Shown in pieces: positions 33,154 through 45,001 of a stretch of 64,000 nt of DNA. Both the position numbers and the translations under genes were made by a program. The DNA lies in the NCBI GenBank assembly GCA_039720395.1, contig JBBPBK010000059.1, forward strand, positions 124,001 through 188,000, in the 5' to 3' direction. The notes below the pieces were generated by a model. The model ran no database searches and was not told where the DNA came from. It was given only the letters and a program-made list of their open reading frames with translations. Source of the DNA: Liquidambar formosana (lineage: Eukaryota; Streptophyta; Magnoliopsida; Saxifragales; Altingiaceae). Each line of letters begins with the position of its first letter. The first letter of the stretch is position 1.

Positions 33154-34510
33154 TTATCAAAATCCTCAACAAATGCCACAGCAAATGGCCTCTGTGCCTC
33201 TGCCGCCTCCATCCCCTCTACCTCTGTTTCCACATCCACATTTACCTCGCCCTCCACCACAACCAACTCCACTTGGTATGCCTTTAACCATCCCATCTTC
33301 GATGCAGGGATCTATGCCCATGCCTTCCTCAATGCCAACATCACTTCAACTGCCAATGCCTGGTCCAATGGTATTTTTTTGTGTGCAGCTCTACCTCTAT
33401 CAATATTTGCTATAATTTCTCTTTGGGGCTGGGGCCATCTATGGTACTGAATGTAACCGTTTGTTTGCTGCCCTCAATGTAAAATGGCATAATCATCATT
33501 TCATGAGTAAATCAAATGTCTTCTCGCATGTCGTTTGCTTTCTCTTGAAACAGAGGGCATCCCCCAGCACATGTTGATGCTTTGGGGTGTGATTGACAAC
33601 AATGAAACATGGAATTGGAGGTGAAATTTGGGTGGGGTCGCTTCTGGCTACTGTATTTTTACATGCTCTCTCTTCCTGTTATGTAGAGGAATAAGTTGGC
33701 CATTTCATGAAAAAAAGAAAGCACATGTTTTCTGCTTCACAATACCCCTCCTTATTGTTATGTTATTAGATCTAATGATTAGGGATGGCAATAAACCCGA
33801 CAAAGTGGGTAATCTCTCCCATCACATCCCTATTGGCATGGGGTTGGGGAGCAAATAAATAGAGTAAGGGCGGGTTTGGGGAGAAAGTAAAATCCCGTGT
33901 CAAATTTGGGACGGGATATGGTTTAAGGTCGCCCCGCCCTGCCCCGAATATGTGTAAATATTAGTGTTTTTTAATATCATTCATGTTTTCTTAAATTCCA
34001 CATTAGTTACTTCTTCTTCATAATTTTATATCTATGTTTAAATTCTTTTAGCACTTGCTTCTACAAAATCATAAAAAGGTAAAAACTTGAATGGAATGTG
34101 TGATTTAAGATTGGTTTTTTCTTTCCCTTTTTAAATAGAACTTGTTTTCTATTAATGTAAATGGCCTGACAAAACCCGCCCCACCCCACATTTTCGTTGC
34201 CCTGCATGCCCCGTCCCGACATAGGGTTGGAGTAGGTTTGGGAAGATATTATCTTTAATGGGACAGGATTGGGATAAAGGTGCCCCATCCCCAACCTGTT
34301 CTGTTGCCATCCCTACTAATGACATCTGAAATGTGGAACTGGAACTGGAACTAGCTCTTGCTATTTTTCTCTTATATACTAGCTGAAGTTTCAAACATCC
34401 GCTAAATGACATATTTCTGACTGATACAATGAATCAGATCAATGGTTTCTCCATTGCCACGAGACCATTTTATGGGCATGAATATTCCAATGCACTTTGG
34501 ATCGATACGA
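33154..34510 (+). pseudogene. Partial FY copy, first piece (end of exon 16, intron 16, start of exon 17)
   Basis: Bases 33154-33370 match FY 23800-24054, including the CAACAAATGCCACAGCAAATGG region, with an in-frame loss of about 27 bases at the His/Gln-rich part. The match continues through the exon 16 donor into intron 16 (CTTTGGGGCTGGGGCCATCT), past a hAT-like insertion. It then covers the start of exon 17 (ATGAATCAGAT and CATTTTATGGGCATGAAT) with a small insertion and a broken acceptor. Homology stops near 34,510, at the position matching FY about 24,915. No WD domain and no start are present, so no FY protein can be made. The remaining piece lies 19.5 kb downstream at 54,022. Confidence 0.92.
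33780..34315. mobile_element. hAT-like MITE inside the FY copy, 536 bp
   Basis: The termini are TAGGGATGGCAA and its exact complement TTGCCATCCCTA. The flanks CTAATGAT (33772-33779) and CTAATGAC (34316-34323) form an 8-bp target duplication with one change. The intact FY intron has a single CTAACGAC at the matching site, an empty-site confirmation. The interior is GC-rich at both ends (GCCCCGCCCTGCCCCG) with no transposase. Confidence 0.92.
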
Positions 34511-36145
34511 AACTTCTGATGAATAGGAAAATCCTTGGGTCTCTCCGCAGACTCTGCCTCCTCCTAGATTTGTTGCCAAGAAGAGATTAATGACATTGAC
34601 TCTCTTTAGAAAGAAGAGTTATTTGGTTCCATCCAAACCTTTGAACTAAACTTTCCCCCAAATACAAGAGTCTAAGAAACAAGAAAACTATGAATGAGGA
34701 GTCAAGAAGACCTTGCCCTTAATGCTAGGAAGTTTTTAAAAAAAGCTAGGGGTAGTGTTTCTAGTTCTAGGAAGAACAGTGGCGCTATTGATGGTCAGTT
34801 CAATGGTGGTTCTAGTACTAGCAATTATTTGGCCAAATATTACCTCGTGTTGATGGGCAGTTCAATGGAGTTTGGACAATTGATATAAGGGAACGCCAGC
34901 ATGAAACGGTGGGTATTGCATGTCAATATGTGATGAACAGTCCCTATTCCATTGCAATAGCCATTCACGAAAGAGGATCGATCCTAACTGGCCTCTAGAT
35001 TTTCTATATATTTTTTTCACCATTTTTCATGTCCTAACTACTTTGTCATAGTGTTCGCATGTGAATGGGAAAGGTGGGTTTACAATATAGTCATGTGTGA
35101 CCATCACACCATAGTAATGAGTGCACATGATGTTAACAGAATTCGTTTTCTTTTTGTATAAAACTTTGCTGCCTCCATTATATTCAACTACCAATCAACT
35201 CTTTGATTATAAGTTCTAATTTACCTCATCTTTTTTCCGGAAGTATAAAAGAAAGAAAATGCTTGTCTCTCCTGATATATATGTTAGAGTTGGCTTTTTA
35301 TATACTAACCTCATTAGATGTATCATTCTGTTTGTGTCTTTACTATGAGGTGCATTGATGAAATATTGGAGGAAACTAAATATATAGGTTGTTTTTTTAG
35401 TTGGAAAATGTTAATTATTTATGTAATCCTTTTTCTGACTTTTTAAATCTTTAAAATCATTATATCCAGTGTTGGCCTTCTACCATCCATTAAGACCTTC
35501 AAAACTTCTTTTATTATAAAGATAATGTTACTCACAAGAACTTGTTTTCGCTTCTTCAACTCTAATTCTATTACATGAAGTGAGTCCCAATTGGGTTTTC
35601 CATTTTTATTTGCTACATGTATTATAATTATTTTCTATGTTTGCCCCTTATCTTGGCACTATTTTGCAGATTTCTTCACCAGTGCATATATCTTTTGGAA
35701 TATTTATATCTTGCATTTCAAATTTTTTAGTCACAATGAAGCATAGTTATCAGAACGGTTGAGTGGGTGAATTGATGAACTGAACCCCATTTCGGTTTGA
35801 TTTTACAATTGGATTGTTTATGCACCCGAATCGTCCATAACTGGATTGAACCGCCTGAATTGGTGAAATATCCATTTAAGCATTGGAAATCACATAGTTA
35901 AACCGGTCCTCTTTCTACAGTGTCTCAAAAAAATTTACACAATTTGAGCGTATGGAGACTCAAACAGCAAACTAAACCATGAAGAAAGCTCTAACGCCAC
36001 TGCTGCACACATTTGCCTTGGTTTAATAATTGAAATATGTATTATGTAAGGGTTGTAAAGGACATATCAAATAAAATTTGAAATATGTACTAAAATTTCA
36101 AACATTTACAATAAAAACTTGTACGTGCTTTGAAATACAGTCAGC
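34511..36145. other. Unassigned stretch within the broken FY copy
   Basis: No gene is recognised. A Ser/Gly/Asn-rich frame at 34694-34888 and a short frame after 34,850 reading VWTIDIRERQHETVG do not match a family I know. They may be decayed transposon coding sequence. The remainder is AT-rich. Confidence 0.4.
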
Positions 36146-36149
36146 CTTC

Positions 36150-37770
36150 CAAAACGTTTGGGTGGTCAGGGAATTCCAAATTTCTCTTTATCGTCATTTT
36201 GAGGTCCAAAATGGGGAAAGGGATGAGCATGAGTTGAATAGTGGGCCTCTAGGATTGGATTTTAATGGGAGGGCTACTGTCCGGAATTTTGATAAGGAAA
36301 TTTCTAGAGATAAGAATGAGAACAAGTTAGTGGGGTGTCCTCAGTAGTCTAAAGTTTTAGGAGACTGTATTTCTGAAAGAGGGGATTTAGAGTGTAGAGT
36401 CTGATGATATAGTGGGTGGGGCTCCAAAGGAGGTTATTGTGAGAGGGGTTGAATGGGTGGAAAATCTGCAATGTATCACGAAGATAAAGTTAAGAAGGGT
36501 AAGAAGAAGTTGCTGGAGGAGTTAATGGATTTTTCAAATAGCAAAGGGATTGGGGGTTTTGCAAAGAAGATTAAGGGGAGAGAATCGGGGGCAACGCTCT
36601 CAGTCTAAGGGAGGGAAATCAGAGGTGAGTATTCACCTTTTCCATTTCTGATAGGGTGTTAATAATCAAAATAGGATTATTTGTGGGGAAGCGTTGAAGG
36701 TCATTGAAGTTGCGGATATGTTGGGAATGAATTTTGGGAATAATAAAGAATAATGGGAGAATTAGGTTCATGATTTTGACGGAAGTGATGAGAGAAGTGC
36801 GGAGCTAGTTCTAGTATGTACTTTCGTTTGTGGCCTCAGGAGGCGGTGTTGGTGGGAATGAGAATTTTTTCATGAAATATTAGGGGTTTGGGTAGACCTG
36901 TAGAGAGGAGGGCAGTAAAGAGGTTGGTGAATTGCTTCAAATATAGTGTTCGGCAGTGGCAAGAGCATGGGTGGTAGAGAAGGATCATGGTAGCTGCCTG
37001 AGGTTGTTTGGCATGGTTCTGTGTTGCGTGTGGTTTTGTGGGGTGGATATATGTTGATGCTTGATTCATTGTTGTTGCAGGAGGAGTTTTTGGTTGGTAT
37101 TACTATTGCTATTGCGGCTGTTAGCAACTCGTGTTGGTTGTCTTGGATTCTTCAATGTTTTTGGGGCTTGTTGTCTAGTGTATTCGGCTGGTGTGGGGGT
37201 ATTTGATAGCGGTATGGGTAGCGGTGGGGTAGCTTCATGGGGCCTTTTTGTTGGTGGTTGATCAGTTAGCTATTTGGGTTTTGGTAGTTTGGTTTCTTTC
37301 AGGGTGTGATTTTGTATGCAGCTTGGGTTTGGTTGGATTTTGGATGTGCTTTATTATGTTTTTTTTCCTCCAATGGAGGTTTGCAAAATGAGTTCGTCTT
37401 TATTAGTAGGAGTTTGGAGGTGTTTGGGTTGAGTGGAGTGTTTTTGAAGGTGTTATTTTTTGTAGCCTGGGTCTAGTTTATTAAAATTGGTGTTGTTTTT
37501 GAAGAATTATGTAGGGTCAGTTTTAGTGGAATTGTCATGCTGTGGCATTGAATTTCTCTTTTTAGTTGGTTTCTGCTCAGCACCTTGCTGAGTTTTGAAC
37601 ATTCTATATTTTGGGGGACTGTTTTTATGGGTTTGTTTGTTTGCTTAGGTGGTTGTTTTGGGTTAGTTTATTCCTCTGTTTCTAGGGGATTTTCTGCTAC
37701 TGGTTGTGTCTCATTATCTCTAGTCAATAATAAAGGTTTTCCTTTTGTGGATCAAAAAAAAAAAAAAATC
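36150..37770 (+). mobile_element. Internally deleted LINE (L1-type) remnant
   Basis: From 36,876 one frame reads NIRGLGRPVERRAVKRLVNC, the start of the apurinic-type endonuclease domain of plant L1 ORF2. The 700 bases before it have a G-rich, stop-broken character like ORF1. The reverse transcriptase is missing. The element then has a T/G-rich 3' region ending in GTGGATC and a run of 15 A at about 37,754-37,768. Part of its 3' end (from 37,344) is also present at the start of the second tandem unit. Confidence 0.75.
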
Positions 37771-37959
37771 TATATATATATATATATTCCAGAAAAAGGG
37801 TCAAGGGAATTCCAAATCTCCTTTTAGTTGGTTTCTGCTCAGCACTCACCAAAAGGGAGTAATTTTGCTGAAGGTCAATAACAAAAATGCACAGCAAGTG
37901 AGCAACATTAACATAAAGAGAAATAAAAGTTCATATTGCAACAATATACAATGGAGTAA

Positions 37960-39357
37960 CTACTTGCTAGAGTGGGAGAGTATGGCAAACACGGTTTGTG
38001 TGAAGGTGAAAAGCAGTATTAGAATGGCAGCTATGAATGAAGAGGTTCTCCACGGATCTTTGAAATAATCACGTTTCAAGGTGGCTCTCCATCTGGGCCA
38101 CCGAGATTTGTAGTGTTTATAGACTCTCCATCTGGGCCACCGAGATTTATAATGTTGATAGACTTTTCGAGATACCTCACCATAATAGAAATCGTACGCA
38201 AGGGTGTCATTGTATAGGGTGTCATTGTATAGCCTGTTGAAAAGAAGGGATGTGTCTTCAGTACTTAATCCATGCCGTAGAATTCCTTCGTCAGAGAGCA
38301 CATCCACATCCTTGCTAGTGTTGATGAGGTCATCTAAAAATACAGCGTACGATGTGAAACGATTGGTACAAAAGCAGTTGCCTTGCTCATACGCTATGAG
38401 ATTCCGAAAAAAGGATTCTGAATTGCTTTGGATTGATAAGGGAGGGATTTCAAACACTCCATTATGGAACTTGATGTTGAAAATGTCATCGCCAGTTCCT
38501 ATCCTGAATTTGATTCCAGCCTGCAAGAGATCGGCCACTGGGGGTAATCGGTGCCAGCTTGCTGTGTGCTGACTGCTTTTGTTTTCTGGTATGGTTTCTT
38601 CAACGGATGAGTGAAGCAAGCATTTATGTAAAAGGTCCAGTATATGCTTAATATCATGTTGGTTACGTATGTCCTGTGGTGGCAATGTCAGCAACATCAT
38701 TTCTCTAAAGAACCTGAGAACAAGTGAAGAGAGGGTATGTTGTTCTGGGTTGTCAACATATATGGTTGGACGGATTAGCTCAAATAAATGCTGGAGAACA
38801 AACCAAGGAATTTGGTTTTCAATCAAAATTAAATCATGATAAAGATTTTCTTTCACGCAAGACCTGTTAAATATGGGGTCATCATGGTGTTTATCCACTA
38901 GACCTGCATATTTTAGGAAGAGCTCAATGAGGAAGCAACCATCAACAACCATCATTTGAATGAATTTAGAGTCATCGAGATCAATCGATTCAGCATAACA
39001 CTCGGTAGCACGTTTCCGCAACACCCCAACGCTTTCAACGAACTGCAATGAAATTGTGCGAAACCCTTCTTCGTTTCCAACAAACTGGGACGGAGCTGTT
39101 TCTAGATCAAGAGGTGCAAATCGATTGTAGAGGCCATGCAGGTACCACAACTTTATCTTCTCCATCAGTGCTAGTCTTCTATTGTCATGGTGAAAAGGGC
39201 CAATTGAGACTATATTAGGATAAAAAACATTCTCGTGATGCGTTTGCAGTGTCCTTGGGACTTTGAATATGCAATTGATCTCCGGGAGGGATGGAGGATC
39301 ATGACATAGGGCCATTAATATCGTCGAATTAATACGGTCATTATCAGTTTCTGCCAT
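37960..39357 (-). CDS. DUF247 (UPF0481) family protein, copy A, 465 aa
   Basis: This is an intact single-exon gene of the plant DUF247 family, whose members are membrane-anchored proteins of mostly unknown biochemistry. Some grass members are linked to self-incompatibility. Visible family landmarks are the N-terminal IFKVPRTLQ, the VSIGPFHHDNRRL block at about 49-61, FVESVGVLRKRATECY, MMVVDGCFLIELFLK at about 134, DLILIENQIPWFVLQ at about 174, and a C-terminal hydrophobic segment (about 442-462) that is probably a transmembrane anchor. The length is usual for the family. Near the C terminus YNDTL is doubled and a 13-residue unit ending HYKSRWPRWR is tandemly repeated. The start is the first in-frame ATG and gives the family's typical short N terminus. 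The tandem paralogue at 45,002-46,399 differs at about 17 residues. Function is not inferred beyond family membership. Confidence 0.93.
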   Translation of the reverse strand: MAETDNDRINSTILMALCHDPPSLPEINCIFKVPRTLQTHHENVFYPNIVSIGPFHHDNRRLALMEKIKLWYLHGLYNRFAPLDLETAPSQFVGNEEGFRTISLQFVESVGVLRKRATECYAESIDLDDSKFIQMMVVDGCFLIELFLKYAGLVDKHHDDPIFNRSCVKENLYHDLILIENQIPWFVLQHLFELIRPTIYVDNPEQHTLSSLVLRFFREMMLLTLPPQDIRNQHDIKHILDLLHKCLLHSSVEETIPENKSSQHTASWHRLPPVADLLQAGIKFRIGTGDDIFNIKFHNGVFEIPPLSIQSNSESFFRNLIAYEQGNCFCTNRFTSYAVFLDDLINTSKDVDVLSDEGILRHGLSTEDTSLLFNRLYNDTLYNDTLAYDFYYGEVSRKVYQHYKSRWPRWRVYKHYKSRWPRWRATLKRDYFKDPWRTSSFIAAILILLFTFTQTVFAILSHSSK

Positions 39358-39559
39358 CTCAACTTTCCTCTCTCTCGTTGACTAGTGACTAACCAAGCCC
39401 ACTAGTCGAAGTGCCAATCGTCAATAACAACCTATGGCTGAAAATTAAGATAAGAGCTAGTTGATCGGAGCACAAAAGCCTGTATTTAATTAAAAACGCG
39501 TCTAGCAAAGTGGAGAAATACTGTGCAAACAAATTATAAAGTGAGCGTATAACTACCAG

Positions 39560-39561
<2 letters not shown>

Positions 39562-39603
<42 letters not shown>
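39562..39603. repeat. AT dinucleotide microsatellite
   Basis: An uninterrupted run of about 21 TA units lies about 200 bp upstream of the copy A DUF247 start codon. The matching place in unit B (about 47,600-47,621) has a shorter, interrupted run. Confidence 0.9.
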
Positions 39604-39605
<2 letters not shown>

Positions 39606-39719
39606 CAGTCTCAATCAAATGAGCAATATACAAAGTGATCAAGCTAGTACATAATTTGTATACATTGACGTTAAGAAAATGCTTAGGCTAAGTTGACAAA
39701 CTGTCTTCATCGTAATGAT

Positions 39720-39955
39720 GGTGTAGAAGTATTCTGGAATTAGAGAGTAATAGCATCTCCAATGGTATAAATGTTAGTAAGAGCATCTCTAATGGTATGA
39801 AATTTAAGGGCCCCAAATAATTAATTCCTAAGTTCTTAACCCAAGTCCATATATAATAGCTCAAATGTATAAATTTTATTGAACGTGTGAATATGTATAG
39901 AGGGGCATCCCATTTTAGGAGTTTGCCTAGGACCCTAAAAAACTCAGGACCGACC
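39720..39955. mobile_element. Insertion specific to unit A, MITE-like
   Basis: The sequence between the GATCAAGCTAGTAC region and TTATATTTGGCAC in unit A is absent from unit B, where GATCGAACTACACTCTAATG runs straight into TTATATTTGGCAC. It holds two GAGCATCTCTAATGGTAT-like words and ends in AGGACCGACCCTGG. The exact borders and target duplication are not clear. Confidence 0.6.
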
Positions 39956-40439
39956 CTGGTTATATTTGGCACACCCTTGTGTATGTTAAAATAACACAAA
40001 GGTGGTTAGAAAAATGAAAGAGAGTGTGGTTGTGCTAAAAAATTACATATTATGTCATTTGCATCATCGAAGCACATTATATCAAATTATAGCATTTGAT
40101 ACTATAACATATGCTAAAATAGAAATAGCAAGGACCAGTATTAGAGATGCTCTAAGTGAATGTTATTACCCTGATATACATTGTTATCTCGTTTTAATTC
40201 TAACCAAGCAGATGTGGTAATACTCCTAGAAGGCTGGAAGGAAAATTAAAAATAAAAAAAATAAAAATAAAAAAAAATAAAACAGATTTGGTAATCTAGT
40301 GCTAAATTGGCAGCTATGGTACAAGTTGTAAATAGCGAGGAAGTTCTCAGGTTTTCTGACTTTTCCCCTAGCCATCGAGCATGACTTTTGTCCCAGCGAA
40401 CGTGATACATGATCATGGGGCCAGTCCGAAAGGCATGTG

Positions 40440-40860
40440 CCGTTGACTGCCCTGCCCTAATGGTCTTTTAGTTGGTTTTAATTAGTTTTCTTTCGTTTTG
40501 CTTGCATTAGTTAATTTCCGAATCGGTGATTTTCTGACAGATTTATTGTGCTTAAAGGGCTGTTTCTTGAGAAGATCTTGGGGTGCTTTAAGAGTTTTAT
40601 GGTTTGCGGTTGGGCTTTTTTGCTGTTTTTGGTTATCCTTGGGGTTTTTTAAATTTTCCATTTTTGGTTGATGTTGGTTCGTATTATTGCTATTTGTGGT
40701 GTTGTTTGTTGTGGGGCATTTTGGTTTACTGTAGGGGATGAATTCATGCTCGGTCAGTACCTTGTTGAGTTTTTGAATTTTTTGGATGTTTCATGGGTGT
40801 TTTTATGGGTTTGGGTATTTGTTTTAGGGTTCTTGGTTTTGACCGAACTCAAGGTAAAAC
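40440..40860 (+). mobile_element. LINE 3'-end fragment in unit A
   Basis: T/G-rich text such as TGTTTCTTGAGAAGATCTTGG and CATTTTGGTTTACTGTAGGG resembles the 3' part of the LINE at 37,350-37,770. It is shared with unit B (48,540-48,995), where it ends in an A-rich tail after CACTGATAAAAAAAAA. It was therefore present before the duplication. Confidence 0.6.
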
Positions 40861-40889
40861 CTCATGATGTAACTGAATTTATAAGAGAT

Positions 40890-41310
40890 AGGCTATTACA
40901 GCACAAAAATTCTTTTGCACCCCCACGTTGTTTATACTTTTTAAAAGTTTTATGTAAAATATAAAAGGTTTTTATGAAAACTAATCGTGCATGTTATCCA
41001 TTAGAAAACATCATTTTACACAATTTTGTAAAAGAAATGTTTACAACAATCTATCGTTTAAGTGGATTCTTTTATCATTTATAATCTCTATTTCATTTTT
41101 ACAGAATGTTTCATGAAAAATGATCAAAAAATTAATTTAAATGATAGATTTTGGAATAACTTTCTTCTACAAAGTAATTTAGAATGAGGTTTCCTAGTGG
41201 ATTTCACAATTATTTTTCGTAAAAATATTTTATATATGTTTTTTCATAAAACCTTAAGAAATATAAACTAAGTGGGGTGCAAAGCAATTTTGTGGTGACA
41301 ATAGTGGCCG
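40890..41310. mobile_element. Foldback MITE, family copy 2
   Basis: The left arm (CACAAAAATTCTTTTGCACCCCCACG, then TATAAAAGGTTTTTATGAAAAC) is mirrored on the right by GTGGGGTGCAAAGCAATTTTGTGG. The inner sequence matches the element at 26,414-26,822 and its unit B twin at about 49,130-49,520. Confidence 0.75.
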
Positions 41311-42029
41311 CTCATAATTGATAACATCCAATTAAATTTCTACCATCAAACTCTTGAGCAATCACAAGGGATCAGGTGTTTTTCTCCCTCCCTTTTTTTA
41401 ATTTTTAATTTTTTTTTTCCTTTGTGTTGTGTGGAAAGTTATGATTGGTAGTGCTTGTTGTAGATGGTGTTGACCTTCTCTCTTAACCACCAAAATAAAA
41501 AAAAAAAAAAATAAAAAAACTAGTCATGTTGTTACTATGTGATTTTTTATTAGAAGATGCTAGAGAAACCTACCTTTTGCCTAAATTTGTTCATCCAACT
41601 AATGGCACTTCAGCTAACTATAAGTAGTTACTTTTCAATAAAGCTTTTAAATGTCAGTTATCTCATTAGTTTGACAAGCAGATTTGGACAACCGAGTTCT
41701 ACGCCATAGCACTCTTCTCACTGAACTTTTCTTATTGATAAGAGAAAGCTCATCCTCAAACTCTAAATGGGGATGGGGAATTTGAGGAAGGATATTCGAA
41801 GATGACTTACCTTAACTATACGCAGTAGTGAGAACCGCTGAGTGAATGGTAATTTTGAGACAAACGACGGAAAGTAGTTTTGGCTCTTGAAGATGGAACT
41901 GCTGCAGCTCTCATTCACAAATATCCTTCCCCATCCATCTTTATAGGGCTATACTGTATCTTCCAGCTTTTTTAGAAAAAAGTTGCATTGCACGTTCGGA
42001 TTCGGAAGCCGGGGCCTATATATAGTGCA

Positions 42030-42650
42030 TGTCTGGGAACGCTTCCCAGTTGCTTAAACGCGCTTCTGGGTCAACCAATATGCACAAAAAAACAAAAAAC
42101 ACAAAGGGCACAAAAGTGCGTTTCGGCCCGAATCAAGGGTGTCCCCTTCTCCGTGAACGTGGCTGGGAAGCCAGAATTTGGTTTAATGAAATTTGAAAAT
42201 ACCAAAAATGCCCTCCTCAATTGAACATGATGAAAAGAAATACCATCTTTGTCCTAATACCAAAAATGCCCTACTCAATTGAACAAAATAGTTGGCTTAT
42301 GGTTAATGGCATGATCCTCTTTTTTAAGTAATCTTTTTAATTAATTTATGCAGCTTAATAAAATCATATCAAAAGCACTAGTTTCAATAGATTTTTATGC
42401 CAAATAGGTAATATATGCATTTTTCTTAGGACAATAGTGTCAATTTAGGGCTATAAGCCACCTGTGGACTTGTCTTGCCAAACAGGTGAAAAAGCTCTTC
42501 TAACATCTAATAGTACTTTTGAAATATAATTCCAAATACAACACAATAGTTAATTAGTAGCATTAGCTTTTACTTCTCTTCTTTTACAGCAAAAGCTGCA
42601 AAAGTGACAACGTTCCAAACGAGCCATGGTCAAAACAAGGCTGCTGTACA
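42030..42650. mobile_element. Insertion specific to unit A, ends CTGGGAACG / CGTTCCAAACGAGCC
   Basis: Unit B runs from CTATATATAGTC into GGACAGTGGGC within about 60 bases, while unit A has about 600 extra bases between the same words. The inserted block begins near GTCTGGGAACGCTTCCCAG and ends near CGTTCCAAACGAGCC, resembling MITE termini. A stretch ending in AATACCAAAAATGCCCTCCTC is repeated inside (about 42,200 and 42,260). No coding is seen. Confidence 0.6.
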
Positions 42651-44779
42651 TAAGTTGCCTGGACAGTGGGCCAGTCATGAAAACAAATATGAGAAAAAAT
42701 TTCTTCTCAAAATTGAAAACGTCACTCATGCGCCTAGCTTACCTCAGCATAATTAGTCCACGTAAGTTACGACTCAGTGACGTCCCCAATGCGCAATAAA
42801 TTTAGTTCTTTTTTTTTTTTTTTTTTTCTAAATCATACTTCATTTTTTTGAAAAAAATTAATAAACATTAGATAATTAGAAGAATTAGTAGGAAATGAAT
42901 AGTAGATAATATGTGGTAATTTAAATCTAAAGAATCCTAACATTGAGAGTTGTACCATGTGCATTAGTGAGTTACAGAATTTATTAGGTCAATGCACGAG
43001 ATACAATTTTTAATACATAGTGCTAATATAAGTTAGGTACATACATGCTCACTTAAATAAAATGGTGATCCCATAAGCACATAACCTTATATCAGCATGC
43101 ACTGATCTGGCCGTTCATTTGCTTTGCCCCTCATGCAGCGGCTAAGATGTGTTGAGCACTTAAAAAACCCATCAGTCTTGGATCGACCCAGATATCTGCA
43201 CCACTTTACTTTTCCCTCACTCTCATTTCACGAGCCACAAGAACAGTGAGTTTCCAACGAATTGAAGCTCATCCTCCACAATCGCGAAGGCCGCAATTCA
43301 ATGATTTTTAATCAAACAAAATGTATCATTAACAAAAGGCAGCACTAACTGCACCAAATTTTTTCATTAAAAAAAAAAAAGGCAGCAAATAAAGAGTTGG
43401 GGGGGGGGGGGGGAGAGAACACAGTAATTTTGAAGAAACCCTTATAATCCCGTTTATCTAAATTTTGAGAATATTCATCTGAATCGGGAATTGAAGGCTT
43501 CTTATATTAAATTCTTTTTAACTACTAACAGTGTTAATACCATTGACCAATCAGATTTAACTAAGTCAATGGTCTTATGTTCTAGCCCTCTAATAATGGT
43601 CCTATTTATCATTACTCTTGATAAAATATATGGGTACAATTAGAAATATTAAACTTTTGTGAAATTAAAGGGTAGGAGTTATTTATATGAAGGGAAAAAT
43701 GAAAAAGGGTGGGTTATAATTAGAAAATGTGAAGGATCAAATTTTTTTTTAGTTGGGTCAGATTTAAAAATATCAAAATTTATATATAGTAAAAACCATT
43801 TTTTAAATGGGGTGAGACGTTACCTTCTCCATCCGCCCCTATGTCAATTAAATGAACATTTGTCATTGAATTTGATGGGAGTTGCCTCCGTTGAAACAAT
43901 GGAGCGTGGTTGAAGACTCGGTCTAAGAACCTGTTTGGCTGTCCAAGTATAATCTTACGAGTTACGTTGACTTGGTCTTAGTTCGACTTCGTCAGTTCGT
44001 CAAAGTATTATCTTGAAGTATTTTCTTGGGTAAATATCCAAAATATTTATCATAAAAAGAATTATAGAAAAAAAAAATTTATAAAATAATTTTCTTATTA
44101 AAAAAACCCAAAGAAAGTTAAGCTATATCCAAAAAAACCCAAAATCTTAACTTCCATCCAATTCCGTTTAAGCGATGAATTTTTTTTATTAAAATACCCT
44201 TATTACATTTTTATTGAAATATAAAAATAATTATTCAAAATTTGTATTATCATTTTTTTTATCTAATAAATGAATTACTTGTCATTTATCACCCCAAAAA
44301 AAAATGAAAAAATGAAAAGAAAATGAACATAAACCATTATAAAAGGATCCAGTATGTTAGTTCAAAAATGATTTAATTTATTATGTTTTTTTTCCTCGAA
44401 TGGAGGTTTGCAAAATGAGTTCGTCTTTATTAGTAGGAGTTTGGAGGTGTTTGGGTTGAGTGGAGTGTTTTTGAAGGTGTTATTTTTTGTAGCCTGGGTC
44501 TAGTTTATTCCTATTGGTGTTGTTTTTGAAGAATTATGTAGGGTCTGTTTTAGTGGAATTGTCTTGCTGTGGCGTTGAATTTCTCTTTTTAGTTGGTTTC
44601 TGCTCAGCACCTTGCTGAGTTTTGAACCTTCTATATTTTGGGGGAGTGTTTTTATGGGTTTGTTTGTTTGCTTAGGTGGTTGTTTTGGGTTGGTTTATTC
44701 CTCTGTTTCTAGGGGATTTTCTGCCACTGGTTGTATCTCATTATCTTTAGTCAATAGTAAAGGTTTTCCTTTTGCGGAT

Positions 44780-44782
<3 letters not shown>

Positions 44783-44829
<47 letters not shown>
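44783..44829. repeat. AT dinucleotide microsatellite
   Basis: About 23 AT units directly follow the LINE 3' end of unit B. At the corresponding place unit A has an A-run followed by a shorter TATATA run (37,754-37,788). Confidence 0.95.
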
Positions 44830-44830
<1 letters not shown>

Positions 44831-45001
44831 CAGAAAAAGGGTCAAGGGAATTCCAAATCTCCTTTTAGTTGGTTTCTGCTCAGCACTCACCAAATGGGAA
44901 TAATTTTGCTAAAGGTCAAATAACAAAAATGCACAGCAACTGAGCAACAATAACATAAAGAGAAATAAAAGTTCATATTGCAACAATATATAATGGAGTA
45001 A

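Larger units (their letters stand above)
37344..44376. repeat. Tandem duplication, unit A (7.0 kb)
   Basis: Unit A begins in the LINE 3' region at TTATGTTTTTTTTCCTC and ends where the same words restart at 44,377. It carries a DUF247 gene, a LINE 3' fragment, a foldback MITE (about 40,890-41,310) and the left half of another foldback element (about 44,030-44,376). Order and orientation are the same in unit B. Unit-specific insertions include about 39,720-39,955 and 42,030-42,650, both absent from unit B. Confidence 0.92.

Noticed and set aside
38204..38572. Plus-strand open frame inside DUF247 copy A, repeated at 45,228-45,614 in copy B
   Set aside because: It lies wholly opposite a conserved coding region, and its duplication simply follows the gene duplication.
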